Positions 17,410 through 26,259 of a stretch of 64,000 nt of DNA are shown piece after piece. The notes beneath the pieces are model-generated. The model made no database searches. It was not told where the DNA came from and worked only from the letters and a program-made list of their open reading frames with translations. This DNA is from Rubellimicrobium arenae (GTDB lineage Bacteria; Pseudomonadota; Alphaproteobacteria; Rhodobacterales; Rhodobacteraceae), in assembly GCF_017916295.1 (NCBI RefSeq), contig NZ_JAFMSS010000006.1, forward strand, positions 186,001 to 250,000. Direction: 5' to 3'. The translations under genes and the position numbers were made by a program. Within the stretch, counting starts at the first letter, position 1; each line of letters opens with the position of its first letter.

Positions 17410-18717
17410 ATGACTGACCTGACCCCCCGCGAGATCGTATCCGAGCTGGACCGCTTCATCATCGGCCAGGACGCTGCAAAACGGGCCGTCGCCGTGGCGC
17501 TGCGCAACCGCTGGCGCCGCAAGCAGCTCCCATCCGACCTGGCCCAGGAAGTCACCCCCAAGAATATCCTGATGATCGGGCCCACCGGGGTCGGCAAGAC
17601 CGAGATCAGCCGCCGCCTGGCCCGTCTGGCCCGGGCACCTTTCCTGAAGGTCGAGGCGACGAAGTTCACCGAGGTGGGCTACGTGGGCCGGGACGTGGAG
17701 CAGATCATCCGCGATCTGGTGGACGCAGCCATCGTCCAGACGCGCGAGCAGATGCGCGAGGATGTCCGGGCCCGGGCCCTGCAGGCGGCCGAGGATCGGG
17801 TCATCACGGCCATTGCAGGAGAGGATGCCCGCTCCGGCACCCGCGACGCGTTCCGGCGCAAGCTCAAGACCGGGGAGCTCGATGACACGGTGATCGAACT
17901 GGAGCTGAACGACACCTCGAGCCCCATGGGCCTTCCCCCCGGGCTCGACCTGCCCGGCGGACAGGGCATGGCCATGGCCTCGCTGGGCGATCTCTTCGGC
18001 AAGGCCTTCCGTCGCACCGTCCGCAAGCGCATGACCGTGGCCGAAAGCTATGACATCCTCCTGAACGAGGAGGCCGACAAGCTTCTCGACGACGAAACGG
18101 TGACCCGGTCCGCCTTGCAGGCCGTGGAGGAGAACGGGATCGTGTTCCTGGACGAGATCGACAAGGTCTGCGCCCGGGCCGAAACGCGCGGCGCCGACGT
18201 GAGCCGCGAAGGCGTCCAGCGCGACCTGCTGCCTCTCATCGAGGGCACGACGGTGTCCACGAAGCACGGGCCGGTGAAGACCGACCATATCCTGTTCATC
18301 GCCTCGGGCGCCTTCCACATCGCCAAGCCTTCGGACCTGCTGCCGGAACTTCAGGGGCGCCTCCCGATCCGGGTGGAGCTTCAGCCGCTCACGGAGAAGG
18401 ACTTCGTCCGGATCCTGACCGAAACGGAGAACGCCCTCACGCGGCAGTATGCAGGGCTGATGGGCACCGAAGGCGTCGACGTGACCTTCACCGAGGATGG
18501 CATCGCCGCCCTGGCGCGCATCGCCGCCGAGGTGAACCGGACCGTGGAGAACATCGGGGCCCGCCGGCTTTACACGGTCATGGAACGTGTCTTCGAGGAC
18601 CTGAGCTTCGTCGCGCCCGACCGCGGCGGCGAGAAGGTCACGGTGGACGCCGGCTTCGTGGAGAAGCACCTGGGCGCGCTGATGGCCCGTGCCGATCTGG
18701 GCCGTTACGTGCTCTGA
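17410..18717 (+). CDS. hslU: ATP-dependent protease ATPase subunit HslU (ClpY)
   Basis: 435-residue AAA+ unfoldase that feeds substrates into HslV. Walker A is GPTGVGKT at 57-64, the pore-loop GYVG motif follows, Walker B is GIVFLDEIDK, and the conserved IGARRLYTVMERV lies near the C terminus. The protein ends RYVL, the tail that docks into HslV. It is separated from hslV by 259 bp and carries its own RpoH-like promoter. The stop overlaps the end of the convergent metallophosphoesterase gene by 13 bp. Confidence 0.97.
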   Translation: MTDLTPREIVSELDRFIIGQDAAKRAVAVALRNRWRRKQLPSDLAQEVTPKNILMIGPTGVGKTEISRRLARLARAPFLKVEATKFTEVGYVGRDVEQIIRDLVDAAIVQTREQMREDVRARALQAAEDRVITAIAGEDARSGTRDAFRRKLKTGELDDTVIELELNDTSSPMGLPPGLDLPGGQGMAMASLGDLFGKAFRRTVRKRMTVAESYDILLNEEADKLLDDETVTRSALQAVEENGIVFLDEIDKVCARAETRGADVSREGVQRDLLPLIEGTTVSTKHGPVKTDHILFIASGAFHIAKPSDLLPELQGRLPIRVELQPLTEKDFVRILTETENALTRQYAGLMGTEGVDVTFTEDGIAALARIAAEVNRTVENIGARRLYTVMERVFEDLSFVAPDRGGEKVTVDAGFVEKHLGALMARADLGRYVL

Positions 18718-19541
18718 GCCGTCCGGGGCGCGGTCGCGGTTCCTGTCACCGCCTCCCAGGGGGCGTTGGGATCGGACGGGTCGCGCCCGAACCACGCGGT
18801 TTCGATGATCTCGAAGACGGGTTTCTCGAAGGCGGCGTAGCGGTCGATGCGGACGTGTCCCGGCTCGATCGTCAGGAGGTTCAGGGTGTTGGGCTCGTTC
18901 CGCAGGCGCGTGGACAGGCCCGTCCCGGCCTGAACCAGCAACACCCCTGGTGCGGCCGTCAGAGGGGCCACATGGGCGTTGTGGAGGTGCCCGGACAGCA
19001 CGATGTCGGCTCCGGCCTTCCGCAGGGCCTCCACGCCCTGGGCCGAGTGTCGCATGAGCCGTTTGTCCGAGCCCAAAGGGTGCTCGGGGGGATGGTGCAT
19101 CACGACGACGACGGTCTTCTGCGGGTTCTCCTGGAAGGCGGTCGCGATGCTCCGGAGCTGAGAGCGGCCGATCCGTCCGGCCTGATGCACGTAGCGGTTG
19201 ACCGTATTGAGGCCGATCACCGTGATCTCCTCGTCCTCGTGCCGGGGCGAGAGATCGTGATGGATCAGGCTCCGGTACCGCCCCCAGGGATCGAGCAGCC
19301 GGATCATCACGTTGTCCAGCGAAACGTCATGATTCCCCGGGACAGCGAGCCAAGGCGAACGCAGGCGGTCCAGGAAGGCCGCCGCCTCCACGAACTGCCC
19401 TCGCCGGGCGCGCTGGGTGAAGTCCCCCGAGATCGCGACAAGGTCCGGCGTCGTCTCGGCCGCAAGAGCCACGAGGGGATCGAGCAGGTCGGGCCGCGTG
19501 CGCCCGAAATGCAGGTCCGAGATGTGGAGGATGCGCCTCAT
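18705..19541 (-). CDS. Metallophosphoesterase (calcineurin-like)
   Basis: 278-residue dinuclear-metal phosphoesterase. The ligand motifs appear in order: ISDLHFG (D-x-H), SGDFTQ (G-D), VPGNHDV (G-N-H-D), MHHPP (H) and SGHLHNAH (G-H-x-H). It resembles the cyclic-nucleotide phosphodiesterase-like branch, but the substrate is not determinable. Start at 19541 overlaps the stop of the upstream lipid-kinase-like gene as ATGA, so the two are translationally coupled. Its 3' end overlaps hslU by 13 bp in convergent orientation. Confidence 0.9.
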   Translation of the reverse strand: MRRILHISDLHFGRTRPDLLDPLVALAAETTPDLVAISGDFTQRARRGQFVEAAAFLDRLRSPWLAVPGNHDVSLDNVMIRLLDPWGRYRSLIHHDLSPRHEDEEITVIGLNTVNRYVHQAGRIGRSQLRSIATAFQENPQKTVVVVMHHPPEHPLGSDKRLMRHSAQGVEALRKAGADIVLSGHLHNAHVAPLTAAPGVLLVQAGTGLSTRLRNEPNTLNLLTIEPGHVRIDRYAAFEKPVFEIIETAWFGRDPSDPNAPWEAVTGTATAPRTAQST

Positions 19542-20518
19542 GCCGCAGCCCCGGCCGACTCCGGCACCGATCCCGAGTCGGCCTGGTTGGGCGCAAAGAC
19601 CTCCAGGGCGTCGTGGCGGATCCTGAGCCGCAGGGGGGTCTGCATGCGGAACTTCTCGCCGTCGCAGGCCACGGTCAGATGGCGCGATCGGGTGGCGATG
19701 GTCACCTGCTCCGCGCAGGTCAGGTCGAAGTCGCGCCCTTCGCGCATGTTGCGCCGCACGAGCCGGAAGGCCTTCTCGAACATCCCCACGCGGCCGGTGT
19801 CGGGGGCCACGAAGATCGCGAACTTGCCTTGGGCGACGCAGTCGCTTCCGGCCAGGCCGAAGCTTTCGAGCTGATAGACCGAGCGTGCCACGAACAGAAG
19901 CGGAGTGCGCACCCGCATCTCCTGATCGTCCGCCTGAATGTTGAGATAAAGCGGGCGCTGGAACCGCGCGAAGGTCTTGGCAGCCGACCAGTGTGCGGCG
20001 ATGCGCCGCCGCCCCCACCGCGCGTAGACGTCCTCCCGCGCCCTCAGGATCGCGGGATAGATGCCCAGGCTGATGTTGTTCAGGAAGACCTGGCCGTTGA
20101 CCTCCCCCAGCGACATGCGGCGGGTGGCCCCGTCCAGGATGACCTGCGCGGCGCCCGCAGGATCCTCGGGCACCCCGAGCCCCCGCGCGAAGTAGTTGAA
20201 CGTCCCGAGCGGCAGCACGCCGAAGCGCCGGCCAGATCCCGCTACGGCGCCCGCAACCGTCATGATCGTCCCGTCCCCACCGGCGGCCACCACCGCGCCG
20301 AAACCATCGCGGACAGCCTGGCGGGCGACCTCCTTGATGTCTTCGCCCTTCACCCGCCGGATCACCGCTCGGGGTCCCAGAACGTCCATGGCGGCCTTGA
20401 TCGCATCGGCCTCCCGGCTGTTACGGCCTGATCCTTCGTTGCAGATCACGCAGATACGGTCGAAGGCGGCGGCAGGAGTCTGATCGGGCATCTTCGGGTC
20501 CAGGGCTTGGCGCGACAT
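19538..20518 (-). CDS. Diacylglycerol kinase-family lipid kinase
   Basis: 326-residue protein with the DAGK catalytic-domain signature AAGGDGTIMTVAGAV and LPLGTFNYFARGLG, plus the C-terminal beta-sandwich (SLGIYPAILRARED onward). Members phosphorylate diacylglycerol, sphingoid bases or undecaprenol-like lipids at the inner membrane; the exact lipid is unknown. GTFNYFAR rather than the commoner GTANDFAR is typical of one alphaproteobacterial subgroup. Start is ATG 20518 or the internal ATG at 20491; neither has a good ribosome site. It is coupled to the downstream metallophosphoesterase. Confidence 0.88.
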   Translation of the reverse strand: MSRQALDPKMPDQTPAAAFDRICVICNEGSGRNSREADAIKAAMDVLGPRAVIRRVKGEDIKEVARQAVRDGFGAVVAAGGDGTIMTVAGAVAGSGRRFGVLPLGTFNYFARGLGVPEDPAGAAQVILDGATRRMSLGEVNGQVFLNNISLGIYPAILRAREDVYARWGRRRIAAHWSAAKTFARFQRPLYLNIQADDQEMRVRTPLLFVARSVYQLESFGLAGSDCVAQGKFAIFVAPDTGRVGMFEKAFRLVRRNMREGRDFDLTCAEQVTIATRSRHLTVACDGEKFRMQTPLRLRIRHDALEVFAPNQADSGSVPESAGAAA

Positions 20519-20563
20519 GCGCGAGGACGCAACGCAAGCGGGCCGATCCCGGTTTCCCCGATC

Positions 20564-21151
20564 TCACGCCCGAAGATAGACGTAGAGCGCTCCTTCCCCT
20601 CCATGCCGCTGGTGCGCGGGGGCGACCTGAAGCACGGCTCCCGCCAATGGCGGCAGCATCAGCCAGCGCGGGACGTCATGCCGAAGCCGCCCCGCCCGGG
20701 CCGGCATCGGGGCAAGGTCGTCGGAGACTCGGCCCTTTCCGGTGATGACCAGCACGAAGCGACGCCCCGCGGCACGCGATCCAAGGATAAAGGACGTCAA
20801 AGCGGGATGAGCCTCGGCCAGGGTCATGCCGTGGAGGTCGATCCGCGCCTCGGGCCTGAGTTTGCCACGCTTCATCCGGCCGAACTGACCGGCGTCCATC
20901 CGCAGCGGCATCCGCGCAAAGCTTTCCACCAGGCCCGGCAGGAGGTCGTCCGAGCGTCGATGGTCCACCACCTGTCCGACGCGGAACGGGGCCAAGGTCG
21001 CGGATGGTTCAGCCGAAGCCGGCCGCGGCAGGGGATCGGGTGACTTGGGGGCTGGTGCCGGAATGGGTTTGGTCTCGGCATGAAGCGGGATCGCGCTGCC
21101 CCTGACGCGGTCCCAGAGCTCACGTTCTTCTGACGACAGCCGCCGTGTCAC
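20564..21151 (-). CDS. Smr/MutS2-domain protein
   Basis: 195-residue protein with a proline-rich low-complexity N-terminal third and a C-terminal Smr domain. Smr hallmarks are IDLHGMTLAEAH, VLVITGKGR and the closing GGEGALYVYLR. Smr domains act as endonucleases on branched DNA or on mRNA, including stalled-ribosome rescue in some proteins; the role here is unassigned. Start is GTG 21151, overlapping the mltA stop as GTGA. It is the last gene of the tim44-mltA-smr run. Confidence 0.88.
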   Translation of the reverse strand: MTRRLSSEERELWDRVRGSAIPLHAETKPIPAPAPKSPDPLPRPASAEPSATLAPFRVGQVVDHRRSDDLLPGLVESFARMPLRMDAGQFGRMKRGKLRPEARIDLHGMTLAEAHPALTSFILGSRAAGRRFVLVITGKGRVSDDLAPMPARAGRLRHDVPRWLMLPPLAGAVLQVAPAHQRHGGEGALYVYLRA

Positions 21152-22182
21152 GACGCATCGGCCGCCGCTGAAACGGGCGCAGGTCCCTCGCCGTCAGCGG
21201 GCAAGAGGACGACCATGCGCCCGCCGTTCCGGACACGGCCAGCCTTTCGACCGGCCTCGACGCCGGTGCCGAAGAAGATGTCGGCCCGCTGCGCGCCCTT
21301 GATCGCGCTTCCGGTGTCCTGAGCGACCATCAGGCGGCGAAGCGGTTCAGGACCCTGCATCTCGATCCAGACCGGCGCGCCCAGAGGCACGCAGCCCGGA
21401 TCGACAGCAAGGGTACGCCCGGCCGTGACGGGCTGCCCCAGGGTGCCCAGGGGTCCCGCATCGGCGGACAGGTCCACCAGCTCCCGAAAGAAGACATAGG
21501 ACGCATTGATCCGCATCACCGAGGCGCCTTCCTCGGGATGGGCGCGCAGCCAGGTCCGGACATCCTCGGCCGTCGACCGCTCCGGGCTCAAGGCACCCCG
21601 GTCGAGCAGCGCCCGCCCGATGGACCTGTAGGGGTGGCCATTGGACCCGGCATAACCGATCCGCATGACTTTGCCCCCTGGCAAGCGAAGCCGGCCCGAT
21701 CCCTGCACCTGGAGAAAGAAGAGGTCGATCGGATCCCTTGCCCAGGCGATTTCCAGGCCGCGACCATCAAGCGCGCCCGCTTCGATCTCTGATCGCGTGA
21801 ACCAAGGCCCTGACGCGGGCCGGTCCGGCGGGAGACGGTAGATCGGCACCGGACAGCGTTCCGACGGGGCGAGATCACCCTCGATCTCGGGCTCGAAGTA
21901 TCCGGTAAACAGGCCATCCTCACCGTCCTGCATGAGAACGGGACGGAAGTTGCGCTCGAAGAAGGTGCGCGCCTCGGAGGTCCCGACACCTTGGGACAAC
22001 CTGGCCAGCCGCGCCCAGGCCGGACCGTTCAGGGCGCCGCAGGTGGCGCGAAAGACCCGCAACGCCTCGGCGTGATCGTCGTCGGCCCATCCGTCCAGAT
22101 CGGCAAAACCGACCGGAGTCAGCTGAAGGCCCCGCAGCGGCGGGGCGGCCAGGCCGCTGACCGCGCTGCCGGATCTCATCAT
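21148..22182 (-). CDS. mltA: Membrane-bound lytic murein transglycosylase A-like
   Basis: 344-residue MltA-family enzyme that cleaves the MurNAc-GlcNAc bond of peptidoglycan with formation of 1,6-anhydroMurNAc. Family features are LFTGYFEPEIEG, FFLQVQGSGRL and the C-terminal 3D (Asp-rich) domain MVAQDTGSAIKGAQRADIF. An oddity is that the N terminus (MMRSGSAVSGLAAPP) shows no convincing signal peptide or lipobox, and reading back in frame meets a stop about 40 codons upstream with no ATG, GTG or TTG. It overlaps tim44 as ATGA and smr as GTGA. Confidence 0.92.
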   Translation of the reverse strand: MMRSGSAVSGLAAPPLRGLQLTPVGFADLDGWADDDHAEALRVFRATCGALNGPAWARLARLSQGVGTSEARTFFERNFRPVLMQDGEDGLFTGYFEPEIEGDLAPSERCPVPIYRLPPDRPASGPWFTRSEIEAGALDGRGLEIAWARDPIDLFFLQVQGSGRLRLPGGKVMRIGYAGSNGHPYRSIGRALLDRGALSPERSTAEDVRTWLRAHPEEGASVMRINASYVFFRELVDLSADAGPLGTLGQPVTAGRTLAVDPGCVPLGAPVWIEMQGPEPLRRLMVAQDTGSAIKGAQRADIFFGTGVEAGRKAGRVRNGGRMVVLLPADGEGPAPVSAAADAS

Positions 22183-22841
22183 TCGCTGGTGGCGACCAGG
22201 ATCCAGTTCGGATCGGACGATCCCATGACCCGGGCAAAGCTCCAGACATCCTTCTGCCGCCGGATCTCGGTCGGAGAGCCCTCGACGATGGCGCCGGTGC
22301 TGTCACGTACGACCGAGGTGAGCTCGCCCACGAAGCGGACGGAGATCTCGCCCTCACGGGTGGATCGGTCGAAGCTGGCGTCCCTCAGGGCAAGGTCGCT
22401 GACGCCGACGAAGGTCGCCTCGACCTTGTAGCCGTTGCGATGCCGCTCCTCCACGACCTGGGCCAGGGCATTGTAGACGTCGGGCGACAGGAATGGCTTG
22501 ACCTGCGCGAGTTCGCCCCGCTCGAAGGCCATGAGGATCATCTCGTAGGCCGCCCGGGCGCCCTGGAGGAACTCGCGCACATTGAAGGACGGATCGGCTC
22601 CCTTCATGGCGGCGAGGGCACGGGCGGGCTCCGAATCCTCGGGCACGTGGTCCGTGATGTCGCGGTCGGGCCGTCCTTCGATCACCTCGAGCTCGGGCCG
22701 GGTCCTGCGACCGGTGGCCTCGGGGATCGCGACCGGGGGCTTTTCGAAACCCTCACGGCTCCCCAGCACGCTTCTCAGCCTCAGGATGAGGAATATGGCG
22801 ATGCCAGCCAGGACCAGAAGCTGGATGATCGGTGAATTCAT
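22179..22841 (-). CDS. Tim44-like domain protein
   Basis: 220-residue protein with an N-terminal transmembrane anchor (about residues 5-24, IIQLLVLAGIAIFLIL) and a C-terminal Tim44/TimA domain (about 85-215, including FNVREFLQGARAAYEMIL). Bacterial TimA proteins are inner-membrane proteins of uncertain function related to mitochondrial Tim44. Start at 22841 is preceded by GAGGA. A 7-bp perfect stem with a 7-nt loop at 22850-22870 lies just upstream of that ribosome site. It is divergent from fxsA and leads the tim44-mltA-smr overlapping run. Confidence 0.9.
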   Translation of the reverse strand: MNSPIIQLLVLAGIAIFLILRLRSVLGSREGFEKPPVAIPEATGRRTRPELEVIEGRPDRDITDHVPEDSEPARALAAMKGADPSFNVREFLQGARAAYEMILMAFERGELAQVKPFLSPDVYNALAQVVEERHRNGYKVEATFVGVSDLALRDASFDRSTREGEISVRFVGELTSVVRDSTGAIVEGSPTEIRRQKDVWSFARVMGSSDPNWILVATSE

Positions 22842-22975
22842 GTGATCCTCGCGGCCGGATGAAGGCCGCGGGTGGTGCAGCGGCCTAGGGTCACCTATGT
22901 ATGCCGGGGGTAGGATCAAGTCCATCGGCCGCCGCCGCGCGACAGGATCTGGGCATCCCCGCTTCGGAGGCTCTC

Positions 22976-23470
22976 ATGTTCAATGCACGCCTGATCGTCC
23001 CGGCCCTCGTCCTGGCCGAAATCGCGGGCTTCGTCATCATTGGCCGAGCGATCGGCATCCTGGGCACCCTCGCCCTTGTCGTGCTCGCGACGCTGCTCGG
23101 CGTGGCGATCCTCAAGCGGCAGGGCAGTGAGGCGCTGGCGCAGATGCGGGGCACGTTGCGCGTCGGGCAGGATCCCCGTCCGGCTCTGCTGCGGGGGGGC
23201 TTCGGGCTCGTGGCCGCGCTCCTGCTCGTCATGCCGGGATTCCTCAGCGACATCGTAGCGCTCCTGCTGCTCCTGCCTCCTGTGCAGCGTGCCGTCGTGC
23301 GGCATCTGGCCCGGAAGGGCGCCCGCGTGGTCAACCTGCAGACCCGGACCTATGGCCGGGAGGAGATGCGGCCGCGGACATCGCAAGGGCCCATCCTGGA
23401 GGCCGACTGGGAAGACGTTCCGCCGCCCAAGCAGCCGACTCATCGGCCCTCGGGCTGGACGCGCCACTAG
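22976..23470 (+). CDS. fxsA: FxsA family membrane protein
   Basis: 164-residue integral membrane protein of the FxsA family, named for suppressing F-plasmid exclusion of phage T7; its cellular role is unclear. The N-terminal half has three to four hydrophobic segments (LIVPALVLAEIAGFVIIG, ILGTLALVVLATLLGV, VAALLLVMPGFLSDIVALLL) with the characteristic PGFLSD. The C-terminal 45 residues are polar. ATG 22976 has GGAGG upstream; a longer reading from 22901 is unsupported. It diverges from tim44 and is followed by secB. Confidence 0.92.
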   Translation: MFNARLIVPALVLAEIAGFVIIGRAIGILGTLALVVLATLLGVAILKRQGSEALAQMRGTLRVGQDPRPALLRGGFGLVAALLLVMPGFLSDIVALLLLLPPVQRAVVRHLARKGARVVNLQTRTYGREEMRPRTSQGPILEADWEDVPPPKQPTHRPSGWTRH

Positions 23471-23558
23471 GGTCCGCTCCGCCCGGCATTGAGACGGGCT
23501 CCGGGGGATGATAGGGAACACCGCCAAAGCAACAGTTGCGTCCCCCGGGAGGACCCCC

Positions 23559-24077
23559 ATGCAAGACACGCCCGAGACCCCGCAAGGGGCCTCCCCCACG
23601 CCGGCCGCTGCTCCTCGGATCAGCCAGCGCATCCTGACCCAGTACATCCGCGACCTGTCCTTCGAGAACGTCCTGGCCCGCAAGGGCGTGACGACCAGCG
23701 ACGTCGCGCCCGAGATCGCCGTCCAGGTGAGCCTCGACGGCCGCAAGCGCGGCGGCGACAACCAGTACGAGGTCATGACCAAGCTGACGGCGACCTCGAA
23801 GACCAAGAGCTCGGGCGAAGTGCTCTTCGTGCTCGAGATCGAGTATGTGGGCGTCTTCCAGATCGAGGGCGTGCCCGAGAACCAGATGCACCCCTACCTC
23901 CTGATCGAGTGCCCGCGCATCACCTTCCCCTTCCTGCGCCGGATCGTGAGCGACGTGACCCGCGACGGAGGGTTCCCGCCCCTGAACCTCGAGATGATCG
24001 ACTTCATGGCCCTTTACCGGAACGAGCTGGCGCGCCGCGCCCAGGCTCCGGCAGCCGCCCCCAAGCTGGACGCCTGA
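23559..24077 (+). CDS. secB: Protein-export chaperone SecB
   Basis: 172-residue homotetrameric chaperone that holds precursors unfolded and delivers them to SecA. Recognisable segments are ILTQYIRDLSFENV, EVLFVLEIEYVGVF and LLIECPRITFPFLRRIV, with the usual acidic/proline-rich N-terminal lead. ATG 23559 has GGAGG 6 nt upstream. A weak promoter-like TTGAGA-N17-TAGGGA lies at 23488-23516. It converges on dnaQ with a hairpin between them. SecB next to DnaQ and CoaE is a conserved arrangement near alphaproteobacterial origins. Confidence 0.96.
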   Translation: MQDTPETPQGASPTPAAAPRISQRILTQYIRDLSFENVLARKGVTTSDVAPEIAVQVSLDGRKRGGDNQYEVMTKLTATSKTKSSGEVLFVLEIEYVGVFQIEGVPENQMHPYLLIECPRITFPFLRRIVSDVTRDGGFPPLNLEMIDFMALYRNELARRAQAPAAAPKLDA

Positions 24078-24085
24078 CAAAGACC

Positions 24086-24112
24086 GGCGGCCGTGTCCAA
24101 GGCGCGGCCGCC
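24086..24112. terminator. Hairpin between convergent secB and dnaQ
   Basis: Perfect 8-bp stem GGCGGCCG / CGGCCGCC with an 11-nt loop, located between the two stop codons. There is no strong T-run on either side, so it is a candidate bidirectional terminator only. Confidence 0.5.
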
Positions 24113-24114
24113 CT

Positions 24115-24816
24115 TCAGGAGCGCAGCCACAACGCTGCATCCCCCAGGCCCGCAACGAACTTGGCGTGCGCCGCAGCCTCTTCGTCCGTCAGGAGGGACG
24201 GGAGAGGCGTCGAGCGCGGCCGGGGACGCCAGTCGCTGTCCACCTTGGCCACGGCTTCCGCCTTGGCCGGAGTCGTAGGCTCGGCCTGGAGTCCGAAGTC
24301 GGGTTGGCGTCCACCGATCAGCTCCAGGTAGACTTCCGCCAGGATTTCGCTGTCGAGAAGCGCGCCGTGCAGGGTTCGCGCCGAATTGTCGATGCCGAAC
24401 CGGCGGCAGAGCGCATCGAGCGAGGCCGGCGCGCCCGGAAACTTTCGCCGCGCCATCAGCACGGTATCGATGGCCCGGTCCATGGGCATGGCCGTGTAGC
24501 CGAGCCGCCCCAGCTCGTGGTTGAGGAATTTCATGTCGAAGGCGGCGTTGTGGATGACGAGCTTGGCGTCGCCGATGAAGTCGACGAACTTCTGCGCCAC
24601 CTGGGCGAAGACCGGCTTGTCCCGCAGGAAGTCGTCCCCGAGACCGTGAACCGCGAACGCTTCGGCCGGCATCGAACGTTCCGGATTGATGTATTCGTGG
24701 AAGTGCTGACCGGTCGGCAGGTGGTTGAACAGCTCCACCGCCCCGATCTCGACGATGCGGTCCCCCGTTTCGGGGTCGAAGCCCGTGGTCTCGGTGTCGA
24801 GGACGATCTCGCGCAT
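24115..24816 (-). CDS. dnaQ: DNA polymerase III subunit epsilon (3'-5' exonuclease)
   Basis: 233-residue DEDDh proofreading exonuclease. Exo I is VLDTETTGFDP, Exo II IHNAAFDMKFLNHE, and Exo III contains H-G-A-L-L-D-S-E (LHGALLDSEIL). It removes misincorporated nucleotides as part of the Pol III core. The C-terminal tail of about 60 residues presumably binds the polymerase subunit. The start ATG overlaps the coaE stop by one base (TGATG), so coaE and dnaQ are translationally coupled in the maf-aroE-coaE-dnaQ run leading away from the putative origin. Confidence 0.96.
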   Translation of the reverse strand: MREIVLDTETTGFDPETGDRIVEIGAVELFNHLPTGQHFHEYINPERSMPAEAFAVHGLGDDFLRDKPVFAQVAQKFVDFIGDAKLVIHNAAFDMKFLNHELGRLGYTAMPMDRAIDTVLMARRKFPGAPASLDALCRRFGIDNSARTLHGALLDSEILAEVYLELIGGRQPDFGLQAEPTTPAKAEAVAKVDSDWRPRPRSTPLPSLLTDEEAAAHAKFVAGLGDAALWLRS

Positions 24817-25430
24817 CAGGAACCTTCGTGACTGGGGGCAAGGCCGCCCCGGATTTCCTTGATGATCTGTCGCACGGCAGCGCGGGCGCCCTCAAGGGTT
24901 TCGGTCGGCACGATCCAGCGAGCCCGGGCCCGTTTGTCGGCATCCGGCATCTGGCGGGACAGCAGCAGCTCCGCAGCCGCGCGGTCTAGGCCCGGCCGCG
25001 CCAGAAGGCGTGCCATCTGCGTTTCGGGCGAGGCGGAGACCACCACGACCCCGTCGCATTCGGTGTCGATCCCGCGCTCGAGAAGGAGAGGAACATCGAG
25101 CACGACGATATCGCCCGGCGCTCTGGCCAGAAACGTCCTCCGGTACTGGGCCACCAAGGGGTGGACGATCGCCTCGAGCCTGGGAAAGAGCGTCGGGTCG
25201 GCCTCCAGCGCCTCGCGGAGGATGGGACGGCTGACGGACCCGCCGGTCACCGCCGCGGGCACGAGCGCGGCGATCCCCGGAACGGCGGCTCCTCCGGGTT
25301 CATAAAGGGCGTGAACGGAGGCGTCCGCGTCCCAAACCGCAAGCCCTTGGTCCCGAAACATCCGCGCGGTCGTGGACTTCCCCATGCCGATGGAGCCGGT
25401 GAGGCCGAGGACGAAGCGCGCCTCCTTCAT
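24816..25430 (-). CDS. coaE: Dephospho-CoA kinase
   Basis: 204-residue P-loop kinase catalysing the last step of coenzyme A synthesis, phosphorylation of the 3'-hydroxyl of dephospho-CoA. Walker A is GSIGMGKS at 12-19; VWDADASVH and IVVLDVPLLLERG are family signatures. ATG 25430 (MKEARFVLGLTG) is chosen by homology and is one base beyond the aroE stop. It is coupled to dnaQ downstream. Confidence 0.96.
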   Translation of the reverse strand: MKEARFVLGLTGSIGMGKSTTARMFRDQGLAVWDADASVHALYEPGGAAVPGIAALVPAAVTGGSVSRPILREALEADPTLFPRLEAIVHPLVAQYRRTFLARAPGDIVVLDVPLLLERGIDTECDGVVVVSASPETQMARLLARPGLDRAAAELLLSRQMPDADKRARARWIVPTETLEGARAAVRQIIKEIRGGLAPSHEGS

Positions 25431-25431
25431 A

Positions 25432-26259
25432 TCAGGCCAGGACGGCGGCACGCAGCGCGGCATCCACCTCGGGCCGGGGACCGAACCAGCGCTCGAACGC
25501 CGGGACCGCCTGGTGCAGCAGCATTCCCAGCCCGTCCACGGTGGTTGCCCCGGCCTGCCGGGCCTCGCGCAGGAGCCGTGTCTCGAGCGGCGAATAGACG
25601 AGGTCCGTCACGACCTGCCCGGGCCGGAGCCCATCGAGCGGCACGCGCAACTCCGGCTTGCCGGTCATTCCAAGGGACGTGGTGTTCACCACGGTCACGC
25701 CCTCCTCGACGGCGTTGCCGGCCTGGATCCAGTCGAAGATGCGGATGCGGTCGCCGAACTCGTCCGCCAGCGCATCCGCCGTCGCTCTTGTCCGGTTGGT
25801 GAGCAGGATTTCGGGCACGCCCACATCCAGAAGCGCGACGATCACCGCCCGGGCAGCGCCGCCAGCGCCCAGCACCGTCGCGGGCCCCGACGCCGGGTTC
25901 CAGCCGGGAGCCCCCTGGCGCAACGAGTTCACGAATCCCTCCCCGTCCGTGTTGTCGGCCAGGATGCGGTCCTCCTCGAAGACGAGGAGGTTCGCCGCCC
26001 CGATCCGCTGCGCGCGCTCCGTCGCCTCGTCGGCGAGGCGCAGCGCCGCGAGCTTGTGCGGGATAGTCACGTTCACGCCCCGGAAGCCGGCCTTCGGCAG
26101 GGTCCGCAGCACGTCGCCGAGATCCGCCTCGGCAACCTCCATGGCAACGTAGTCGCCCGCGACCCCATGCCGAGCGATCCAGTGCCGATGGAGCCTGGGC
26201 GAGCGTGAGTGAGCGATCGGTCGTCCAACGACGCCCGCGAGAAGATAAGGCTTGGTCAT
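25432..26259 (-). CDS. aroE: Shikimate dehydrogenase
   Basis: 275-residue NADP-dependent enzyme reducing 3-dehydroshikimate to shikimate in aromatic amino-acid synthesis. The substrate domain has GRPIAHSRSPRLH and VTIPHK (catalytic Lys); the Rossmann motif is VLGAGGAARAV, followed by NRT and TTSLGMTG. ATG 26259 overlaps the maf stop as ATGA; the longer frame from 26439 runs through maf and is not supported. Confidence 0.96.
   Translation of the reverse strand: MTKPYLLAGVVGRPIAHSRSPRLHRHWIARHGVAGDYVAMEVAEADLGDVLRTLPKAGFRGVNVTIPHKLAALRLADEATERAQRIGAANLLVFEEDRILADNTDGEGFVNSLRQGAPGWNPASGPATVLGAGGAARAVIVALLDVGVPEILLTNRTRATADALADEFGDRIRIFDWIQAGNAVEEGVTVVNTTSLGMTGKPELRVPLDGLRPGQVVTDLVYSPLETRLLREARQAGATTVDGLGMLLHQAVPAFERWFGPRPEVDAALRAAVLA

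Noticed and set aside
22894..22903. CCTATGTATG, a perfect RpoH -10 match upstream of fxsA
   Set aside because: No CTTG-like -35 at 17-18 nt spacing; about five such decamers are expected by chance in the window.
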